The translations under genes and the position numbers were made by a program. The notes beneath the pieces were generated by a model, which did no database searches, was not told where the DNA came from, and saw only the letters and a program-made list of their open reading frames with translations. From contig JANZYY010000021.1 of the NCBI GenBank assembly GCA_026419705.1, forward strand, positions 1-20,153: a DNA stretch of 20,153 nt, read 5' to 3'. This stretch comes from Fischerella sp. (GTDB lineage: Bacteria; Cyanobacteriota; Cyanobacteriia; Cyanobacteriales; Nostocaceae). This document shows, in pieces, positions 15,739 to 20,153 of this stretch. Within the stretch, counting starts at the first letter, position 1, and each line of letters begins with the position of its first letter.

Positions 15739-16320
15739 GCGTGCGGAGTTCTTGTCAACGCCCTCTATACTGCTTTCCATTTGGGGGAAATCAATGCATT
15801 GTAAAGAGAAGTTTGGTAGATGCTTAGAAGATGGCGTATACGCGCTCAGTGCGGTGAACCAGTGCGTTCCAATCGGGGAGGCGCAGATGTTGCATGTTTG
15901 GGTAGGGATTCTCCTGTTTCCCGAACTTTCAGCACCATCGCCGTTCCCCCATCTAGACGCACGCAGCACTGCTCAAGGTAGAGTAGCCGGAGGACTTCAT
16001 AAGATGGATGAGTGGCTTCTCGCCCCGATCGGGATTTTACGTAAGGGTGCAGCGACTTCTTTTGGAAGTTCAAAACTTTGGAGGATTTCCTCTGTTACAG
16101 GAACTGTTCCACTCTTGCGAATAGGCAAGGGTTCAAGTAATGAAAGCACCCTTTACCCTTGGCTGAGAATCTTGCACCATACCCTGCCCGAAGGGCTATT
16201 TCCTAGGATTGCGAGAGTCAGAGGCTCTAATTCTCACCTGCCAGGTTGAACCTGGTAACGAGGGTGGTGGGCGGCTGCTGCAGCCTCCAGTCGTGCAAGA
16301 TGTGAATTGAGCCCTCGATC
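15739..16320. other. GC-richer block with dense hairpins; candidate structured RNA or mobile remnant
   Basis: This part of the 1.19-kb gap is clearly richer in G+C than its flanks. Open frames exist on both strands but look spurious: overlapping, rich in Trp/Cys/His, with no recognisable domain. Hairpins lie in series: CCCGATCGGG (about 16027), GGAAC-T-GTTCC (16100-16110), CTTGC with GCAAG (16114-16129), GCCC-GAA-GGGC (16186-16196), CCAGGTT-G-AACCTGG (16241-16255) and GGCTGC-T-GCAGCC (16273-16285). An outer stem, ATCTTGCAC (16169-16177) with GTGCAAGAT (16293-16301), encloses the last three. Strand is undetermined. I found no convincing match to RNase P, tmRNA, 6S RNA or a group II domain V. 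The flanks 15565-15738 and 16321-16641 show no gene. Confidence 0.5.
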
Positions 16321-16641
16321 ATCCTTTTGCAAAAGAAACTTTTACAAGATGTCTATTGCTTTACCTTTGTTAATAGGCAAATAAATATGCAAATTGTTTT
16401 TAGTGCCTATAATGACAACCACCATCGCTTTGTGCTGGTTTACATTACATATCCTTGATTTATTGCTACTAACCTACTAATTAACTTTTTACTTTAGCCG
16501 AGTCTCCAACAAATTATAAAATCAAACTAGTCAAAACTACTTAAAGTTTTTTTGAAAATGCCATCAAGTTAGTGAAGAATTTTTACACTGGGAATAGCCA
16601 AAAAGCAAGTAATTATTCTTACATTCCACTGAGAATTCCTG

Positions 16642-16673
16642 GTTTGTAGTCAGTTCTGGTGCTGACTACAAAC
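16642..16673 (-). terminator. 12-bp perfect hairpin after the tyrosine autokinase gene
   Basis: GTTTGTAGTCAG (16642-16653) and CTGACTACAAAC (16662-16673) are exact inverted copies with an 8-nt loop. They lie 82 bp beyond the kinase stop codon (minus strand). There is no T run after the stem on that strand, so termination by this hairpin is likely but not proven. Confidence 0.6.
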
Positions 16674-16754
16674 TCAAATGTGGTGACAATTGTGTAAGCC
16701 TTGGGTTAATAAATATGAAATAAATTTGAAACTAATGTTCTCTAACAAACAAAC

Positions 16755-18929
16755 TTAATAGTCAAAATTACTGCCAAAGTTCTGCTTGTGAGCATTGCTA
16801 ACAATACCCAAGATGTTTATGCGGGACATTTTGAGGCTATCTAAAGCTCGCTTCAGTACTGAAGAGTCTGTTTTATCCATCCTTACTACTAGCAAAATGC
16901 CATTTGTATGAGGTGTAAGTAGACTAGCATCAGCCAGTCCCAGTAACGGGGGAGCGTCATAAATTACCAGATCGAAGTGATTGTGAAAATCTTCCATCAA
17001 TAACTTCATTTTTTCTGAGGAGAGTAATTTTGTCGGATCGGGTGGTAAGGGACCAGCAGTCAGTATGGAAAGTTGGTTCATAAAAGGGGCTGGTCGGATC
17101 GCCTCTGTCACAGGTAAGTTTGTAGAAATTAAATTACTCAATCCCCAGAAGTTATTTAAATCCGATAGTCTATGGATTACGGGTTGGCGCAAATTGGCAT
17201 CTACGAGTAGTACTCGTTGACCCATTGCACAAGCTATCTCCGCTAAGTGGAACGCAACTGTAGACTTGCCATCTCCTGACATGGCCGAACTAATGACTAG
17301 GGAACGAATTGGGCTATCGCTACTGAGCAATTGAATATTTGTATAAAGTACGCGTAAAGCTTCTAAAAAGTTGGTGCTATAGCTGCCAAATTCGCGCTCG
17401 CTGACTGCAGCTGAATCGGGTATGTTCTTGGCTAGTAAATCCGGTATTCTGCCTATAGAAATTTTGGGGATGGAAATCTGATGTTGACTGCCTTGAAGAT
17501 GTTTTTCAAATGGTATTGTTCCTAACAAAGGCTCTTTCACCTTTTTCTTTAAAACCTGGATGCTATGGTAAGTGTTGTCAATTTTTTCCACTAGCAAGGC
17601 TGTACCTACTCCGAAAACCAAACTTACGATCAACCCTGTGATGAGATTACGTTGAACCTTTCGAGAAACAGGGGTCGTGGGTTGAACGGGTGCTTGAATG
17701 AGCTGCCAGGGAAGTTCACTCTGCGCTACTTGAATTTGCAGGGTTTCGCGGGTTTTCAGAAAACGATTCAAGCTTTCAGTCGCAATCTGTAATTTCCGCT
17801 GTATTTCCGTGTACTGACGTGTTAATACTGGCACTTGCTTGCGCTTAATTTCGAGAGCCTGTTCTGCTTTAGCAAGCTCTTGACTCTGGGCTTCTAATGT
17901 TTGAACTTGAGTGACTGCTTCTGCAAGCTTTGTATCCATAAAGCGCTGTGCTTCTTGACGTAGCAACGGCAACAAGCTTTCCCGTTTCTGTCGCAATGAT
18001 TGAACTGCTGGGTTTTCTTCTTGTAAACGAGTCAATTCTGTAGCTATTTGAACATCCAATTGGCGCAACTGACCAAGCAAGTGCTGATATAGAGTTGCAT
18101 TGTTCAGCGCCGCTAGTTCTCCTTCTGTTCTCTGCAAACTGGCTAAATTGTTGCGAGCTATCGCTAACTGTTGATCTATGTCTTGTCTTCTCAAGGATAA
18201 TCTGTCGGCTTGACTGGCAACTTGCTGCGCTTGAGAGTCTGGATCGACAAAGTTATATTTTTGCCGGAAAATTTGCTGTTCTTTTTGGAGCTGATCGACT
18301 CGCCTTTGCATAGATTGCAGTTGTCCTTCAACAAACTGCAATCCCTGACGCAAGCTCGTTTGCCGCTGTTCAAGGCTATATCTTAAGTAAGCTTTGGCAA
18401 TTTGATCTAGTACTGCTTTGATCTGCCTGGGATCGCTGTTTCGATAGCGAACTTCAATAATTTTGGTTTCACCTAAACGAGTAATAGTCAGAGAATTGAT
18501 CAAAGAGTCATAGTTGATCTCTGGATAGAAGGGCTGTAATCTTTTGGTAATGCCTGTTATTATTTCAGGACTCTTGAGAACTTGGATTTGACTTTCGTAA
18601 TCCAGACCGGGATGGGACAAACTTGAATCTTTGCCTGAGTCTAGATCCGGCAATTTGTTTTCATGGTTGAGAGGTTCGACTAAAATTCGAAAACTGCTTT
18701 CATATACAGGTTCCTGCTTCAAGGTTGAGTAAACCACATGGGCCATGACGACTATAACTACCCCAACAACCACTAGCGATCGCCGCCTGATCGTGCCTAG
18801 AAAATCTCTTAGACTCCAATCATCTCCTTGAACTTCAGACAAAGGAAAAGGTTGAGGATGAATAAACTGATGCGGCAAAAAGATCCGATTTGGGTCAGAA
18901 CTGGAGGCTTGATAATAATGATTATCCAT
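16755..18929 (-). CDS. Wzc-type polysaccharide co-polymerase / tyrosine autokinase
   Basis: 724 residues, inner-membrane protein that regulates chain length and export of exopolysaccharide. A cytoplasmic N-terminus leads to TM1 (SLVVVGVVIVVMAHVVY, 51-67). The Wzz domain begins with VYESSFRILVEP. A periplasmic coiled coil (about 185-400) and a Pro-rich turn (QAPVQPTTPVSRK) precede TM2 (429-447). The cytoplasmic BY-kinase domain has Walker A SAMSGDGKST (548-557), Walker A' VLLVDANLRQP (573-583; the usual motif is DADLRRP) and Walker B LVIYDAPP (654-661). It is a one-piece proteobacterial/cyanobacterial-type fusion of normal length. The autophosphorylated C-terminal Tyr cluster is nearly absent: the tail SNAHKQNFGSNFDY has a single Tyr, the last residue. 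It is apparently monocistronic; the secreted mosaic protein gene lies downstream on the same strand. Confidence 0.92.
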   Translation of the reverse strand: MDNHYYQASSSDPNRIFLPHQFIHPQPFPLSEVQGDDWSLRDFLGTIRRRSLVVVGVVIVVMAHVVYSTLKQEPVYESSFRILVEPLNHENKLPDLDSGKDSSLSHPGLDYESQIQVLKSPEIITGITKRLQPFYPEINYDSLINSLTITRLGETKIIEVRYRNSDPRQIKAVLDQIAKAYLRYSLEQRQTSLRQGLQFVEGQLQSMQRRVDQLQKEQQIFRQKYNFVDPDSQAQQVASQADRLSLRRQDIDQQLAIARNNLASLQRTEGELAALNNATLYQHLLGQLRQLDVQIATELTRLQEENPAVQSLRQKRESLLPLLRQEAQRFMDTKLAEAVTQVQTLEAQSQELAKAEQALEIKRKQVPVLTRQYTEIQRKLQIATESLNRFLKTRETLQIQVAQSELPWQLIQAPVQPTTPVSRKVQRNLITGLIVSLVFGVGTALLVEKIDNTYHSIQVLKKKVKEPLLGTIPFEKHLQGSQHQISIPKISIGRIPDLLAKNIPDSAAVSEREFGSYSTNFLEALRVLYTNIQLLSSDSPIRSLVISSAMSGDGKSTVAFHLAEIACAMGQRVLLVDANLRQPVIHRLSDLNNFWGLSNLISTNLPVTEAIRPAPFMNQLSILTAGPLPPDPTKLLSSEKMKLLMEDFHNHFDLVIYDAPPLLGLADASLLTPHTNGILLVVRMDKTDSSVLKRALDSLKMSRINILGIVSNAHKQNFGSNFDY

Positions 18930-19433
18930 AAATTTCTAAAAATTCGGGGACTATCCAGGCAGATTTGATATAACGCTTTAATGGGGCTAGGGAACAAATA
19001 TAACCGCAATCATTGGCAAAATACTAGCAGCAGGAGGATATTATTTTATGTTTGTTGTCGCAATTTTCTGTGAAGTTACATTTTGTCGATCCCCTGGCTA
19101 AGCGGTCTTCCCCACACTTGGGAAGGAGCGAGAGTTGAGTGCATCTTGATCGAGAAAAGATATTAACTGCTTAATATTTGGATAGCTAATTGGGACAGAA
19201 CAATAATAATTACACCAAAGTATATCATTGATTTTTGTATTCAGGTGCTACTTTGCTCAAGCTTAACCACTCACTTAGTACGGTTTACTGAAAATGAACA
19301 AAGATTTATTTATGCTAAATTTCAGCTACTTCCCACGATTATTTTTAATCGAAGCTGTTACGCATCTAATCCTCTTTTATGACTTTTGCAACTGCAACAA
19401 TTTTGTCTAAAACCCTGCAACAAAAAAACTAAT
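18930..19433. other. Intergenic region upstream of the autokinase gene
   Basis: It should contain the autokinase promoter and leader (minus strand). A hairpin CTTCCC with GGGAAG (19107-19112 and 19120-19125, 7-nt loop) would fall in that leader or promoter. A 17-codon + strand reading frame (19048-19101) follows AGGAGG but has no other support. Nothing else is recognised. Confidence 0.4.
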
Positions 19434-19455
19434 GGGAGCATCCCAGTTTTTTGCA
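19416..19455. terminator. Bidirectional terminator-like hairpin at the insertion-sequence end
   Basis: TGGGA (19433-19437) pairs with TCCCA (19441-19445) around GCA. On the + strand it is followed by GTTTTTT. On the minus strand the partner A run (19422-19428) gives a T run after the stem. The arms extend outward through AAAAAACT/AGTTTTTT to TGCA on both sides. It could stop transcription entering the transposase gene from outside, a common device at IS ends. Confidence 0.6.
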
Positions 19456-19506
19456 AAGAGGGCGAAAATCAGTCAGGATAAGTAAGACGAGTGTATTTAT
19501 CTAGCG

Positions 19507-20153
19507 ATGACTCCAGAACAAAAGCAAGCACTTCAAGAACATATTCAGGCGATCGCTAAAATATTGTACGAAGACACGTCACCAGAAAGGCTAACCAGCC
19601 TTGCAGGAATTGAAGAAGCAGTACGGAGCCAAATGCAGAAGCACGTAATGCCAGAAGTAGGGGTTTTTTTATCGAAACAGTTACGGGCACAAAAGCAGGG
19701 TATAAACGACGACTAAAAAGTATTTTAGGAGAATTGCCAATCACTTGTAAGCAAGCGCAGCAATTGGATGTCGCTTCGAGAAATCAACTGAGTCCGTATT
19801 TGGAAATTTGCTGTCTGCGCGTGAGTGCCAATGTCAGCTATGAAGATGCAGCAGCAGATATTGAATATTTTACAGGCGTACAAGTTTCCCGTAGCAGTCA
19901 ACAGAGATTGGTGCATCGTCAAAACTTTGAATTGCCGATACAAGAAGACACAGTTGAAGAATTAAGCGTTGATGGTGGAAACATTCGTGTTCGCACTACT
20001 GAAGGTGAAATATGCGCTTGGCTTGGCTATAAAGCGATTAGTTTACATGACAATGGAATGGTGGGAACGTCCTTTCAAGATAATCAGCTTGTCATTGATT
20101 GGGTTAATCATCAACCACTAGCTAGCACAGTTACTTGTGTTGGTGATGGACAT
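19507..20153 (+). CDS. ISKra4-family transposase, -1 frameshifted, 3' partial
   Basis: The first frame (19507-19716) encodes MTPEQKQALQEHIQAIAKIL and continues to MPEVGVFLSKQLRAQ, then stops. Shifting -1 at the T7 run gives the family core without a stop to the window end: GFFIETVTGTKAGYKRRLKS, ILGELPITCKQAQQL, LSPYLEICCLRVSANVSYED, AAADIEYFTGVQVS and SVDGGNIRVRTTEGE. The Asp of VDGGN (codon 19971-19973) is the likely first catalytic residue of the DDE triad. GDGH at the edge (codon 20145-20147) is the likely second. Both halves match one continuous protein in relatives, so the shift is either programmed or a mutation. The sequence favours programming. There is no nearby Shine-Dalgarno. Confidence 0.85.
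19665..19671 (+). promoter_or_regulatory. Programmed -1 ribosomal frameshift site (T TTT TTA)
   Basis: Zero-frame codons GTT TTT TTA place the heptamer as X XXY YYZ, the canonical tandem-slippage arrangement. After slipping to the -1 frame, reading continues as FFIETVTGTK, which is family-typical. The unshifted product would end at 19716 as a 69-residue protein. I see no strong downstream stem-loop. Confidence 0.7.

Larger units (their letters stand above)
19434..20153 (+). mobile_element. ISKra4-family insertion sequence, left part (cut by window edge)
   Basis: The element is recognised from its transposase. The left boundary is placed at GGGAGCATCCCAGTTTT because ISKra4-family ends often begin with GGG. 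This boundary is an inference, as the right end lies outside the window. About 73 bp of leader separate it from the transposase start. Confidence 0.65.

Noticed and set aside
15646..16073. Two overlapping minus-strand frames in the same gap (107 and 75 codons)
   Set aside because: They overlap each other in different frames and have no domain, so at most one could be real. I treat both as by-products of the structured block.
15752..16249. 165-codon open frame on the + strand in the large gap
   Set aside because: It has no recognisable domain or ribosome binding site and an odd Trp/Cys/His/Pro mix. It overlaps open frames on the other strand in a hairpin-rich, GC-richer block, so it is more likely chance.
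15739..16320. Group II intron
   Set aside because: A GTGCGG word near 15739 resembles an intron 5' end, but there is no domain V-like hairpin, no maturase and no clear 3' end.
19048..19101. 17-codon + strand frame after AGGAGG
   Set aside because: The site is well formed but the peptide is very short and the spacing of about 11 bp is long. No conservation evidence is available from one sequence.

Overview
The window is cyanobacterial chromosome. The octamer GCGATCGC (HIP1) recurs in genes and spacers (e.g. 261, 453, 3862, 4411, 6321, 7939, 9233). The gene content also fits: a phytochrome with an Rcp1-type regulator, a cytochrome c6-family protein, a DUF928 protein, and dispersed GGTTAGTGGTTGGTGG-type repeats common in filamentous and related large-genome cyanobacteria. 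I cannot name the species. No tRNA, rRNA or CRISPR array was seen.

1-4835: a light-signalling cluster on the + strand. It holds a phytochrome histidine kinase, an Rcp1-like single-domain response regulator, and a REC-GAF-histidine kinase. Repeat DNA sits in the spacers, and one repeat-like block lies in frame inside the phytochrome ATPase domain. 4873-5718: a decayed IS6-family insertion sequence whose terminal inverted repeats survive while its transposase gene carries a stop and several frameshifts.

5922-10820: small and housekeeping-type genes. These are an exported DUF928 protein, a holin-like membrane protein, a Pmp3/YqaE-like 61-aa membrane protein, a convergent coiled-coil protein, a c6-like cytochrome with features of the low-potential c6B/c6C group, and an aldo/keto reductase.

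11011-18929: two large minus-strand genes probably linked to the cell surface. One encodes a secreted 1517-residue mosaic: seven-blade WD40 propeller, amidotransferase/ThuA-like fold, polysaccharide-deacetylase-like domain, then a duplicated Ig-like plus DUF4082 module. The other encodes a Wzc-type polysaccharide co-polymerase/tyrosine autokinase. The 1.2 kb between them contains a GC-richer block with no convincing protein but many consecutive hairpins, a candidate structured RNA or mobile-element remnant.

19434-20153: the left part of an ISKra4-family insertion sequence, cut by the window edge. Its transposase is read across a U_UUU_UUA slippery heptamer, so it is probably made by programmed -1 frameshifting.

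The observations most worth a second look are the 1517-aa fusion, the hairpin-dense block at 16100-16301, the frameshift site, the Cys-Cys chromophore motif and in-frame repeat in the phytochrome, and the c6-like cytochrome with overlapping alternative stems upstream.
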